64,000 bases of DNA. Source: Botrytis cinerea B05.10. Lineage: Eukaryota > Ascomycota > Leotiomycetes > Helotiales > Sclerotiniaceae. Position numbers and translations under genes: made by a program. Below the pieces are notes generated by a model. It was given only the letters and a program-made list of their open reading frames with translations. It made no database searches and was not told where the DNA came from. Each line of letters opens with the position of its first letter. Positions within the stretch are counted from its first letter, which is position 1. The stretch is from assembly GCF_000143535.2 (NCBI RefSeq), contig NC_037322.1, positions 1,736,001 to 1,800,000 of the forward strand, in the 5' to 3' direction. Shown here piece by piece: positions 1 to 12,200 of this stretch.

Positions 1-2101
1 GGCCATGCCAGCTTCCCTGATCGGGTTCGCGTTCTTCAAAACTCTGTCAAAACATCTTGATTTGCCATTTACGCCGGTGGAAAATGTGTTGGTACAGACA
101 GTCGCTGGGTCAATGGGGACAATGCCATTGGGCTGTGGATTCGTGGGGGTTATGCCGGCACTAAATTATATGTTGAAGAAGGAAGAACAAGGGCCAATCT
201 TCTTAAGTACTTGGAAACTTATCCTCTGGTCGTTAGGATTGTGCTTTTTCGGGGTGGTATTTGCGGTCCCGTTGAGACGACAAGTTATTATCAAAGAGAA
301 ATTGAAGTTTCCATCCGGTACAGCAACTGCGTTGATGATTGGCGTTTTACATGGGAAAGAGACTACTGTAGGTGGGCCGCCCATTTCGACTTCCGAAGAC
401 CTGGATGGGATTGATGGTGTGAATGAAAGAGGGTCTAGAAACTATACAGATGAGAGTGTGGCGGACGTTGAGGAGGTGAGTAAGGCTGAAGGTAGCAGCT
501 GGAAATCAAAGGTTAAGTTATTAGTGATTTCATTTGGGATATCAGGACTTTACACACTTGGAACTTATTTCTTTCCAATATTGCGGAAACTACCAATCTT
601 CGGAACAGCAATTGCACAAAATTGGTTGTGGACTTTAAATCCTTCCCTCGCATACGTCGGACAGGGAATCATTATGGGTCCAGCGACAACCACGCATATG
701 CTTCTTGGAGCTATTGTTGGCTGGGGAGTACTCTCTCCTCTCGCGAAAAACAGGGGTTGGGCTCCGGGGCCAGTCAGTGATTGGGAAACAGGAAGCAAAG
801 GCTGGATTGTTTGGATTTCGTTAGCTATAATGCTAGCGGATTCAGTAATCAGTCTTGGATACATTGCTCTTAGCCCTCTGATCAATAATGGCGGAGATTA
901 TGTTATTGAAGCTCAACAAAAGATCAAGAGACGGGATTGGTTAGGTCTTCTTTCATTTGGAACACCACAATCGAACACAGGGTATGCTCCTATAAACGGA
1001 GAAGAATCTTCTAATCGTAGAGAGCAATCTTTATCGACTACTAGTAATGGAGTGTCGATTTCGAGCAACAATCTTCAGCCAGAATTGAAAGATTTACCAG
1101 AACCTGACGCCCCTTCAGAACATCTCGTCAATACCCGCACTGTCTGGATAGGCCTCATCCTTTCCATCGTCTTCTGTATATTCAGCATCCGCATTGTATT
1201 CGAAGGATTAATTCCCCTCTATGCAACCATCATCTCGGTCCCAGTCGCCCTTGTTCTCTCAATCATGGGCGTCCGCGCCCTTGGAGAAACAGACCTCAAC
1301 CCCGTCTCCGGAATCTCAAAATTAGCTCAATTGTTTTTCGCCCTCATAATTCCCCAAAGCAATAAAAACTCAATCCTTATAAATCTTGTTGCCGGCGCCG
1401 TCTCCGAAGCTGGCGCTCTTCAAGCAGGTGATCTAATGCAAGATCTCAAGACTGGCCATCTATTAGGCGCAGCCCCAAATGCACAGTTTTGGGGCCAAAT
1501 TATTGGGAGTGCAGTGGGTGCAGTGGTTAGTGCGCTCATTTATAAACTGTACACAAATGTGTATCAAGTTCCGGGGGATTTGTTCCAGGTTCCCACGGGG
1601 TATGTGTGGATTTTCACGGCGAGATTGGTAACAGGAAAGGGATTACCGAATATGGCTGCGCAGTGGGCGATGGGAGCAGCGGTTATATTCACAGGGACGA
1701 CATTGTTGAGAATATGGGGGAAGGGAAAGGCGGCGTGGTGGTATGATTACGTTCCCGGAGGGATCGCGGTAGCTGTTGGTATGCTTACTTTGTTTCTTTT
1801 CATCCCCCTCTTTTTCCTTTCATCCCTTATATCCTCGCCACCCCCATCTCATCTTTTCCCCTCCCTACTCTCTCATCTCAAATATAAGCAACCAACTAAC
1901 CACCACGAAAAAGGCATGTACAACACCCCCGCCTTTACGCTCGCCCGCGCAATAGGCGGCTTCATTAACCTCTACTGGCGCTCCTATCGCAAACGAGAAG
2001 AAACCCCCATTGTCGTCTTGGCCAGCGGATTGATTCTCGGAGAGGGCGTGGTGAGTATTATTAATTTGGGGTTGGCGAGCGCAGGAGTGCCGCATTTGTG
2101 A
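1..2101 (+). CDS. OPT-family oligopeptide/metal-chelate transporter, C-terminal part (5' end outside window)
   Basis: A multi-pass plasma- or vacuolar-membrane protein of the OPT superfamily, closest in style to the YSL-like fungal members that import small peptides or metal chelates. The reading frame is already open at base 2, and the Met at base 5 (MPASLIGFAFFK) is an internal Met in this family, so I infer that roughly the first 80-100 residues lie upstream. About 653 residues are visible. They hold many hydrophobic helices, the conserved GPATTTHMLLGAIVGWG and LVAGAVSEAGALQAGDLM blocks, and a hydrophilic Ser-rich cytosolic loop near bases 960-1120. One intron is proposed at 1779-1913 (GTATGC...AAAAAG, branch CTAAC at 1896-1900). 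It is 135 bp and stop-free, so the unspliced frame stays open but carries a non-family insert between GIAVAVG and MYNTPAF. Family call is firm; the substrate is unknown. Confidence 0.88.
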   Translation, partial: AMPASLIGFAFFKTLSKHLDLPFTPVENVLVQTVAGSMGTMPLGCGFVGVMPALNYMLKKEEQGPIFLSTWKLILWSLGLCFFGVVFAVPLRRQVIIKEKLKFPSGTATALMIGVLHGKETTVGGPPISTSEDLDGIDGVNERGSRNYTDESVADVEEVSKAEGSSWKSKVKLLVISFGISGLYTLGTYFFPILRKLPIFGTAIAQNWLWTLNPSLAYVGQGIIMGPATTTHMLLGAIVGWGVLSPLAKNRGWAPGPVSDWETGSKGWIVWISLAIMLADSVISLGYIALSPLINNGGDYVIEAQQKIKRRDWLGLLSFGTPQSNTGYAPINGEESSNRREQSLSTTSNGVSISSNNLQPELKDLPEPDAPSEHLVNTRTVWIGLILSIVFCIFSIRIVFEGLIPLYATIISVPVALVLSIMGVRALGETDLNPVSGISKLAQLFFALIIPQSNKNSILINLVAGAVSEAGALQAGDLMQDLKTGHLLGAAPNAQFWGQIIGSAVGAVVSALIYKLYTNVYQVPGDLFQVPTGYVWIFTARLVTGKGLPNMAAQWAMGAAVIFTGTTLLRIWGKGKAAWWYDYVPGGIAVAVGMLTLFLFIPLFFLSSLISSPPPSHLFPSLLSHLKYKQPTNHHEKGMYNTPAFTLARAIGGFINLYWRSYRKREETPIVVLASGLILGEGVVSIINLGLASAGVPHL

Positions 2102-3601
2102 GGAGGGGATAGAATGAGGAGGGTGATGTATTGGGTTCATTTGAATTGTTTGATTGGCTTCATTTAAAGTCGGGTTCGTAGGATTTGAGTTTGAATTTGA
2201 ATTAGACTTTCACTTTGATTATATGGGGATAGGGATGCGTATAGATAGGTGGTCTGGGGTATAGGTATATAAAGACATATATATACATACACACTTAATT
2301 TATTGTAGTAGAAAGAAATCAAGAAATTCAGCACTTACTTGGAATGAATTTCAGTCTTGAAGAATGGGAAATCACAAGAACGATACAAGATCCACTCACA
2401 TTTCATCATTAACTCAATTCATTATTTAGAAGAGTAAGTAGGTAACTAGCTAGATTTATACATCATCACATATGTAAATCATATAATATCGCATTACACA
2501 TATGTCACACCACAATCATTGTCTTATATAAAATACTCACACATATCACATCACTTCACATCACATTACAATTCATCCACTTCAAAAAGCACACCAGTGG
2601 TTTTATTTTGCATTTTGCATTTTGCATTTTTCATTTCATTTCATGTTGTTGTCGGATGTGCATTTCCCATTCATTCATTTCATCCGAGTCTTGCTTGCGC
2701 GCAACCTCATCTAACTCTCTTCTTCCACTCCTCCACGATTGGCCCATCCCATTTCTACTCTTTACTCTCTCATCTCATTGACCAGCATCAATCTTAAATA
2801 CACATCATATCAAGTACGAATCATACATCCTCCAACCCTTTCCTTGTCTTTTCCCCCTACTGAAAAATTTGCACATCATTCAATTCCATCACGCTTCAAC
2901 GCTATGCTGCATTGCGCATGCTCACTCTCATCTCACGAATGTATCTCAGCTTCCAGCTCGTCTTATCCCCCCCAATCAACACACCCCTCCCATGAATGTC
3001 TTGCTCCTGACTCAAGAAGCCAAACCTAATATACACAGCCCCTATCATTCATACATCGCATTTCTCTCCTTCTTTGCAACCAACCAACCCGCAAGCCATG
3101 CAATTTGAAATGCGCATGAACCAAACCTGGACCATCCAAGTCCCTTGAGAGTTCGCGCTCCTTTTCACAATTCATGATCTTCTATAGGATGGGAAAAGAG
3201 TGTTCAATGCTTCCCTTCCAAAGAGCCATTTCCATCATTTCCTCATCCATGAAGCCCCAAATCTTACATTCCGTATGTATTTATCCGTTTCGGCATGTCC
3301 ACATAATAAAATAAACGGAAATGTATCATCCAACCCCCCCTTCCCCCCATTTCCCTCAAAAATAACAAAAAAACTCGTACACAGTACGGTATTACTCCAA
3401 AACAGAACTCCCGCTCCCATTATGAAATCAAAGGGTATGCTGTGCGCCACCCTGTATATGTGCGTGAAACCTCTAATCGCCAAAATCTCATGTCCCAGTC
3501 ATGACGTGAAAGAAGGGATTTTTGTAAGAAAAACTGGAAAGAAAATATAGTAGAAAATTATTATTTGGATAACGATGATGCAGGTCACCTTACCAATTCA
3601 A
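2102..3601. other. Intergenic region between convergent genes
   Basis: This 1.5 kb stretch lies between the 3' ends of the OPT transporter and the phytochrome kinase. It is pyrimidine-biased on the plus strand, with short low-complexity tracts (TTTTGCA and CATTTCATTT repeats near 2605-2645). The open frames here are Ser/His/Pro-rich translations of simple sequence with no family signature. It presumably holds both 3' UTRs and polyadenylation signals; no gene is supported. Confidence 0.6.
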
Positions 3602-6600
3602 TTATTCTGTTGACTCGGGTACTTCAGAATTATTCGTGGTTTCTGCAGTTGATTCTTCAACCTTTGTGGAATCAGGCGATGGTTCCGCAGCGCCTGAGAC
3701 ATCAATCTCTTCAAGATCGTTTTTGGTAGTGGGATCAGAATTCACACCAGCGGATGCGTCACTGGCAGTTTCAGGTTTAGTGTTCTCTCCGGTATTATCT
3801 TCGAGAGATTTATCGACGGCTGATGTGTCATTTTCAGTGCTAACATCCATCACAGGTCTTTCATCAGCAGTCGGAAGATTATAATGAGGTCCTACATCAA
3901 CATCGGCCGTAGCATTGAGAGCCTCGTTCGTAGCATTCAGCCTTTCGTCGTATATTAATGGCCGCTTTTTGTCTCCCATCGGGGTTGTAGAGCCAGTGTC
4001 ACTGTCAAGTGAATCCTTATCAGGTTGAAGAGGTTCTGGTCCTTTCTGAGGAGGGTTCTGTACTGGCGATTTGTTAGAGGGGGCCGTGGAGGATTGCAAT
4101 GCTGACGGTTGCATTTTATGAAACCAACCACCGCGCTCCCATTGTCCTGGTTGGTACAGGCACGAATCTCGAACTTTACTATCAACAATGCCTTTGAGTA
4201 AAACGTTCAAACGTTTGAAGTCGATCGGTTTCAATACCCAGCCGTCAAAACCAGCATCGATATATGTTTGCCGTTCACGCTCAACAAGAGAAGCTGATAC
4301 GGCGAAAATAGGTACTCTTCCATTGAGCTTGGCTCGAGGCGATAGATCGAGATAAGTCTTTTCGAATGACCTGATCATTTTTGTTGAAGTAAGTCCATCG
4401 ACTATCGGCATCTGCATATCCATGAGTATTACGTCAAAACGTTTATCTGCCAATGAGGCCGTTGCAGAGGACTTCTTGACGTTGTCTCCGTATGCACTTG
4501 CGCACTCTTCCCCATTTATGGTGTGGTAAACGTCATGGCCACCTTTGTCCAGTCTCTTATTGATTATACGACTATTGACAGGATCATCCTCGGCGACCAA
4601 AACCTTCAAATTATCTATGTTTAAAGGGTTTGACTCTGTTTTAGGTGATATTTCACGAGGCGCGTCTTCGTGTGCTCCCCCTTGTGAAGATGTTGATGGG
4701 ATATGAAGATTGAATTTCACCTTCGCAGAAACTGGAGGAGTACTTTTGTCGTTCGTACCTTCCGAGAATTCGTTGGGCATCCTGACAGCTCTCACTGGTG
4801 TTTTACTGCCAGCAACAGTCTCGCTTCCCACAGTTCGTAACTCTTCCAATTTGAGACAATCAGGCGTAGTGTACGAGGCTGAGCGTTTCAATTTTGCGGA
4901 TTGACCTGATCTCGAACTAAGTGCAGTTTCAGGCATACTATTTAGACTTTGTCGGTCTCTGCTATTAACACGCTTCAAAGGTTCTCCCTGTGTGTTGCCA
5001 ACTGGACCAGAGATAGCATCAATGAATCGATCCACATCACTTTTCCCGCTAGCTTTACTACTGTTATTACTTCTGAAGCTGTGCAAACTTGCAATCTCTT
5101 CTGTACTGTGCTTGCGAGCAAGCGAAGATGAATCGGGAGCTGATTGTCTGAGATGACTCGATGACTTGACGAGGGTCACCTCGCCAGGGGTACCTGCAGG
5201 AGGTGGCGTCGCAAGCGGTGGTGATACAGATGATGAACTCAAGAAAGCAGCCTTCTCTTGATTCCCGGAATTTTGTGAATCGTCTTCAGGAAGGAAGAAG
5301 GGTAACTGAATGACAAATCGCGATCCCTTTCCAACCTCTGACTTCAAACGTAGCTGACCGTCCATATTCCTAACAATTCGAGCTACCATTGCCAAACCAA
5401 GACCTATAGTACGATTACCATCAACGAGAGCTTTCTCATTGCTTTCATCTTCGAACAAAGGGTCGCCATCAACTTGTTCGAGGTCTCGAAAAATCGTATC
5501 AAGTTTTTGATTCGACATACCAGCGCCACTGTCTTCAACAACGATTTCGACATTGACTCTATTATCGATAATTTCTTGCAACCAGATTTCAATACGAACA
5601 AAACCACTTGACGTGTGTTGCACAGCGTTTGCCGTGATGTTAGCAACTGCTTGCCTAACACGCCTTTGATCTCCATGCACAAATTGTGGAACACCAGGAT
5701 GCTCGACCACAGTATATTCAATGCCCTTTCGCTTCACATCGCCCTTGAACAAGTCGGTTGCCTCTCTTATAGCAGCAGGAAGATCGAAAATCTCATCCTT
5801 GACCAGATCCATGCCTTCTTCAGTTTTCGTCAAGTCTAGCAAGTCGTTGATGACATAAATTAGTGACTTGGAGGCAGAGTGTGATTTAGCTAGGTTCTCT
5901 CTTGTTTCTTGGTCCAATGCACCCTCGAGCGCAATCTCCAGGTAGTTAATAATTGCGTTTAAAGGGGTTCTGACTTCGTGAGCCGAATTGGCCAGCAACA
6001 GTCGTGTCAGTTGACTGCTTTGTAGTGCAGCTTCTTTTTGACGCCAGACCTAATATGCGTCAGTAAGAACCAAATACTATGTAATATAACTAATTCTATC
6101 CAATAGTTCGAATTGTAGTTTTAAAATAAGTAATTCTTGACGTTAACGCCATTTCAAGCATTAGAATAGCCTCAAATATTGAAATGGGCTAGATCATTGG
6201 AATTTGTTGGAATAGTCAAAATCTTTACGAAATTCGAAAGATCCAATTGAACTGCAATTTGGAACGTTGAGTACACAGTACAGATGAAATAAAACCTACC
6301 TCGATGAATTTTCCATAAACAAGACAGAGCACGGCAGCAGTTTCCACCTGTTCCTCTGTCCATTCACGGCATTTTCCAATCACAGTCTCATTCCACGTCT
6401 TGAAACTTTTCCTCGGCTCTAGATAGCCCTCAGTGCCTTCTTTGATAAATTTTTCGTACGGATTGCCAGCCCATTTAACATTTCTGATTTGTCCAGCACG
6501 GAAAAAGACGATAAAGTCATCGCCCTCTGAGTTCAATGGTACTAAAAGTAAGCCCGCAATGACGTTGAATCCTGGGGGATATCGAAGATCGGGAAAGTCT

Positions 6601-9254
6601 TGTTTGATGTCCTGAGAGGTGACAACTGTTTTTATCTTACGCATTCGCATATACTCCAGCATAGCAAGTGCCTCGTGAGATTGATCGATCTTGCCCAATA
6701 TCTTAGTCTCTCCTTTTATCGAAAGGAGGCCAAAATCAGCATCAAACAACTTTAGAAGATCGTCAGAGGACGCTATTATGTAACCAGAAGGGTTGGCTTG
6801 TGTTGGAACTGTATTGATGAGCTTGCGAGCTTGAAGTCGTGAAGCATATGACAATCTTTCGATATTCCTTGACGCAGTATCACCCACCAGTCGGCACATC
6901 TTTCGAATAGGAAAAGAGACTCGCATTCCTTTCGGGCCATAAGTGTGACAAGCAAGCAAGCCCCACAACTCGCCGAACGCATTGATCGAAATAGACATTG
7001 AGGATCGAACTGCCATGTTTGCCAGATATTTGATGTGTATAGGTGACATGGCTCGCTACCAGATGTTAGTGAATATTCAAACAAGGGTGGTGGTATGACC
7101 ATGTGTAACTTTTAAACGCTGATGGTATTGGGACTCACAAGATAAGCATATGATAGATCAAGAGGATTTTCAAGCTCCTCGACGCCGCGGCAGACGAGTC
7201 GTGCAGTTTCTAAATCCCTATCATAAAGAAGACGAACTTTATTGACCTTATATAATTCTCTAGCTTGCTTAGGAATGTCCGATGCCGGAAAATTCAGTCC
7301 TTTGTAGAGATCTTTGGTTGCTCGAGGGTCAACAAGCTCAGTAACCACTCGACCGTTGTATGCAGCATCGAACTGGTATACCATGACACGATGAAACCCT
7401 GTCAACTCTTTAACCACGCCTACAAGAGTCTTCAGAAAAACAGCCAAGGTCGATGCAGTGGCAAGTTGCTCTTGTACCTGGGACATAATATTGAAGACCT
7501 CCATAGCAGCGGCTTCACCTTTGCGCTTTCGAGCGTTTCTCAAGACTCGAAGGGGTTTGCTTGTATTGACCGTGCTCTCATCAAATTCCTCCTTCGTTGG
7601 GTTGCTATTGAGTGTATCCTCTGGGGGCTCGGGCGTCATTTCCTGTTCGGGAACGAGAGGGTAGACTTGGTCATCATCGAGTTCAAACTCGCAGATGATC
7701 ATTTCTGGGTTGACAGGGTTTATGTGCATAGCTACCCAAAGCTTTTTAGATCTACGAGTTCTTGGGTGGCGAATAGAGATTGTAAAAACTTCTGGGCCAT
7801 TTGAGGCAGGATCCGCCTCTTCATCGCGAATAAAATCAATATGATCAAGGAGATTTTCCTGGTACGGTCAACAAGCTGAGCTCGAAAATCGGGATTCTCA
7901 CAATTACTCACCTGTTGATCCTCGCTCAAGATGTCTAGAAAACTATCCAGTCGAAAAAGCTCCTGGGGCGTATATCCTATCATCCTTTGGGAGTTTTCAC
8001 TAACAAGACGAACCAAAAGCTGATTATCTTCATGCTCTGATAATGCAATGAGTAAGCCAAAGCCTTGTATAGCTCCGGGAATGTGAATTGGCTCATCCTC
8101 GCATTTCTGCAAAACCTCTCCATCACGACCAGTAATAATGGCATGCCCTTCTGCAGTCACGATGTGCTTAAATCTGGCCGTTACCAACCCTCCAAGTCCA
8201 CCGTCATCGGATACAGACACATTTCCAGACATGTTTCCAGACATGTTTCCAGGCACATTTCCAGTCGATGATTGTTTTGCGCTGGAATTGCGTGTGCTAG
8301 CAGATCTATCAGACGTATTGTCGAGGAACTGTTGCAGGCGACTGCCTCTGAAATCACTACGATTTGTAGAGGTAGACGACTTGCGATCTGCTCTTCTGGG
8401 GTCAGCACTAGATTCCGTCTGACCTCTTTGGCGAGGAGTTGTCTTTCCATCCGAATCCGAGTATCTCACACCCCTCCCACCTCCGTCCCTGCTTGATAGA
8501 CTTGGGGGGCGTGGGAAATAGTCATTCATCTCACCCGAGGCCGAATTCCTGGCTGAAAATGAAGATGGGGTCTGAGTCGGATCGACACTGACGACGCTTC
8601 GTATTGGAAAAACCCGGTCGTTAGTAGTAGATGATGGGCTACCAAGCTGCTTGTCCGAACTAGCGCTCCAGGAAGATGTTGCATGAGCAGACGAGGCAGT
8701 ATAGCCCTTGGGGATGTCGGATGGCCATAGTCGCGGTTTTGTGATTGGGGAAACAGGAACAGGTGTAGAGCCACCCGTTGAAGTTCGCGTCCGAGATGAA
8801 GACCGAGAAGCTGCTTCCATTGATTTTACTTCGTTATCCTTCGGTAATTGGGCAATGTCTTCAGTATCCGGCAGCATTGCAAGGGGCTTGATGACCTTTA
8901 TAGGTCCGCCTATTGGGGTGACCAATTCGTATCTGCAATCCCCGTGTGGTCTAATCCTGCTGATTGTATTAAAGAAAGTGTTTGTTCGTAGACAGCCTAT
9001 TACACATTCATGTATTTATCTCCCTTCAGTTCGTAAATGCATCGAAATATGTTCGCACAATCGTTGGTGAGATATAGACTTTTCCTAAACCATGAGGAAT
9101 GGTTGCCGTCGAATCTTCTCCGGTCCCAGTAGCACTAACTAAAATTTCCAGGCGCAGTGAATGAGAGTAGTGAAATGGAATGTCCTTGTCGAAGTTGAAC
9201 AATCAAAAGATCACACACGTACTTTGTGTTCGATATAGGAAATAACGTTGGCAT
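3602..9254 (-). CDS. Fungal phytochrome: red-light photoreceptor hybrid histidine kinase (PAS-GAF-PHY-HisKA-HATPase-REC)
   Basis: Proposed exons on the minus strand: 9254-9223, 8932-7912, 7858-7139, 7055-6300, 6049-3602, giving about 1658 aa. Introns 2-4 are fixed by phase and family sequence. The first (290 bp, after a 32 nt exon) rests only on phase and GT-AG signals, so the true 5' end is less certain. Domains: a disordered Ser/Thr-rich N-terminus to about residue 260; PAS with the biliverdin-attachment Cys at about 288 in CEDEPIHIPGAIQ; GAF with DIP at about 545; PHY with the tongue motif PRKSF at about 805; HisKA with phospho-acceptor His at about 867 in SAHEVRTPLN; HATPase with DSGAG and GLGLAM; a Ser-rich linker; REC with phospho-acceptor Asp at about 1387 in LMDMQMP; and an acidic tail. 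By family knowledge it binds biliverdin, senses red/far-red light and feeds a phosphorelay. Which of the several Leotiomycete phytochromes this is cannot be told. Confidence 0.9.
8221..8268 (-). repeat. 12-bp tandem repeat inside the phytochrome N-terminus
   Basis: Three to four imperfect copies of a 12 bp unit (plus strand ACATGTTTCCAG) encode a Gly-Asn-Met/Val-Ser or -Pro repeat just before the PAS domain. The unit is a multiple of three, so copy-number change would keep the frame. The tract lies in the disordered N-terminal extension, outside the folded photosensory core. Confidence 0.75.
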
Positions 9255-12200
9255 CGATAGAGAGCGACTTGAGGAACGATCGAGGGATTTGCACTGATAA
9301 TTTGATACGCCCGAGAAAGGATGAGGGTATCCTGAAGTTGATTTGCTTCGCCAGTTTTTTATGGGTAAGGTTGTCACTCTTTCCTCATACCAAGGTCCAA
9401 AGGTCTCTCTCTCTCTCTCTCTCTTCGATGAGGGCGAATTGTAGAAGTTGTGAAGGTTTGGAATATTCGAATATTCGCGTAGGAACTGATCTACAGTACA
9501 GAGGTTCAGTGGCTCAGTGGTTCGAGAGTGATTGATTGTGGTTGGCGAGAGCGGAAGTGGCGAATGGAATGGGATCATCTAGGTAGGTATCCATGATTGA
9601 ATGGATGTATGTGGGTTTGGGGAGATTTTGGGATATTAGATAAGATCGGATTTACTTGATTTTTTATGGGATTTTGAGACGGACCAAAACAAAACAAAAA
9701 CGGGGCACTTTGATTGGTCGGGCTGGGTGTGACTTATATAATATGGCAAACTCCACTCTCCACCATAAAATCTCAAAACTTCCCTCCCCCGAGTTCTCCA
9801 ATGAGGAGGTGCTTTGGTACGTGCTACGACCCAGGGACTCCGTAGGTATTGACACCAGTGCACTACCAGGACCATCTGGGTTGATGGGACTCTGATGGAG
9901 ATATCCCGCCCACTTTTGTGCAAGAGTAGGTGAAAAGTGTACATCGTATGCCTCGTGTACCTGTGTGTTGTATTGTGCGTATGAAGTATCGAAGTATCTA
10001 GATATTTTGTACATGCGTCTATTCAGCTGCTGCATGAAATCCATCTATCTGCAGCTACCCATCACCAAGGGGAAAGCTAGAACTCCATGGCATACCTTCT
10101 TACTCCGTAGTTAGCAGTGATGCTATTGTAGACAGAGAAACAAAATGCCTCTCACATGTTAGTATTCACAACGAAGCCACAGAAGACATTATTGTGGAGA
10201 GTATGGCTCTGCCCTTCCGGATTCCAGGTTTCAAGTGGTTGGTATCATAGATGTTGGTCAGGGGATCATCGTAGTCGAAAATTCTGACTACATTCCCAAT
10301 CCTATGTGCGATCTACAAAGATTAGCAATCCCCCTACCCTCCGTATTCCATAGACAGGACGATTCATGGAAACTAATAGTAGTTTCCGTTAGTTAATGCA
10401 ATTCCACGCTCCCGTGTCTGAAAGAAAAGAAGAATAAGAAGAAAAAAACTAGTCAGAGCCGAATTGTGGTTCTACGATTTCGTATGGGGGTTTTTGAGTT
10501 TTCTCATCATTTTCGATATTTGAAATCTGATCAACTATCAGATACTCGTACAAGCAAATCATTACTCAAACCTGGAGATGTGATGGGTGAGATGGGAATG
10601 TAAATGAATCTATTTTGAGGATCCTATGTCCACCCCGCTTCTACATTATTTGGATCTGTGCATCGTAAAGAAGCCCTTCTGTCGATCAAGAAAGATGCAA
10701 TCATGGAAGGGTGTCTTATATATAGTAAGCTCAAGTGAAACAAAAATTGAGCTGCAAAGCCACTTACTCCATCCTACCTCGAGCCACGATATCGAGTTTC
10801 ATCGAACCTATATAACTTCTATCAATGAGCCGTGATGATATCACATATTGTCTCGATGATGTACGAAGGATCATGCACAAGTCGTGATGAGTATTCATTC
10901 AATGCTTACAGTCTGCACATCACAACCTCGAAAACATTTCAGGGTCTCCAAAATGCCGGCTTGAAATACCAAGGGACAGGTTCAGGATACCCCCAAAAAG
11001 CAAAACATTGTCGCCATATGGAAATCTTCCGAGGCAAGAAAGTATAAATGTAGGTACCCACGCAGCCACGGTACGTACCCAAAGGTGTGAAGAGAACTTC
11101 GCTTACCCCCTTCATCCAATTTTTTTTTCTTTCACTATTAAAGTGCTATCAAGAGTTTATTAGGAAATGTATTCCGGTTCACACAATTGCAGTATACCTA
11201 CTCGTTTTGTTCTTTACTCGCCTTCAGCATTGATTCGATTATTGTATGTAGTATAAATCACTACTTTCTGGATTCCTCCGCTCCGCTGCTAACACTCCAA
11301 TCACTCCAAGACACTAAATAGTTCCATCCTTCGATCACTAATCCACCCACTTTGCTTATAATCAGAGCATCTTATTAATTAAGCTGACGATAGACTGGGT
11401 AGGCACTGTGCCGAATAGTTGGTGTTCGACCCACTTAGGTCTTTCCCGCTATAATAGTCCGCTGTGGCTAACATGAATATCCTATTCACTTCAACGGAAA
11501 CTATTTTCCCTTTCCGTACAAATATCAACACTGTAACAGACCTCAAACATGACTCGCCTTCGAGGGATAATATATATATCTGTGTATATATCTTCATCAA
11601 ATCACATACTTCAGGAACATTACCTCCGTACAGCTGTGAGAGAAAAAACTTTGATTATCGCTTCTGAGTCATCTCTAACACCGTGCTGTTCAAAGCACCC
11701 CTTCATCACCCAATTTGACGGCAGAGAGAAGACAATCATGAGTCCAAGAGTTTTATCTACGTCTCCATATACAATTATCTAACAAATTCGTTCCCTTTCT
11801 ACCCAAAGATTTCCATGACGATCATATATTCTCTTCTGCATCTGATAACTTCACTTGGGGCTTTCGCCACCATCATCAGAGTTTTGCAGCATCATCGGAA
11901 ACACGCAAGATAATATGCGAGCAATCTGATGCAGAGAGGCATGAATGAGCATTGAGCTTCGTCTGTTCATTTACCATTCCCGCAAAGGCCAAGTACACAG
12001 TCGCATATGCAAGCCTCGCTGAACTAGTAGGTCTAGCAAGTGCACGCGAGTAATAATTATATGCCGAGGAAAGTATTTATAAGTGGATACGAAAACGAAA
12101 TTTGGTTACTACTCTGTCGAATTATAATGTGATTACTCGAGTAACTACTGGATATTTACATAGCTAACAGAATAGTTTTTGTCATTGCTCACTAGTACTT

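Noticed and set aside
2519..3108. Overlapping Ser/His-rich plus-strand ORFs
   Set aside because: Low-complexity pyrimidine-rich intergenic DNA between two 3' ends, with no motif and no splice-linked extension.
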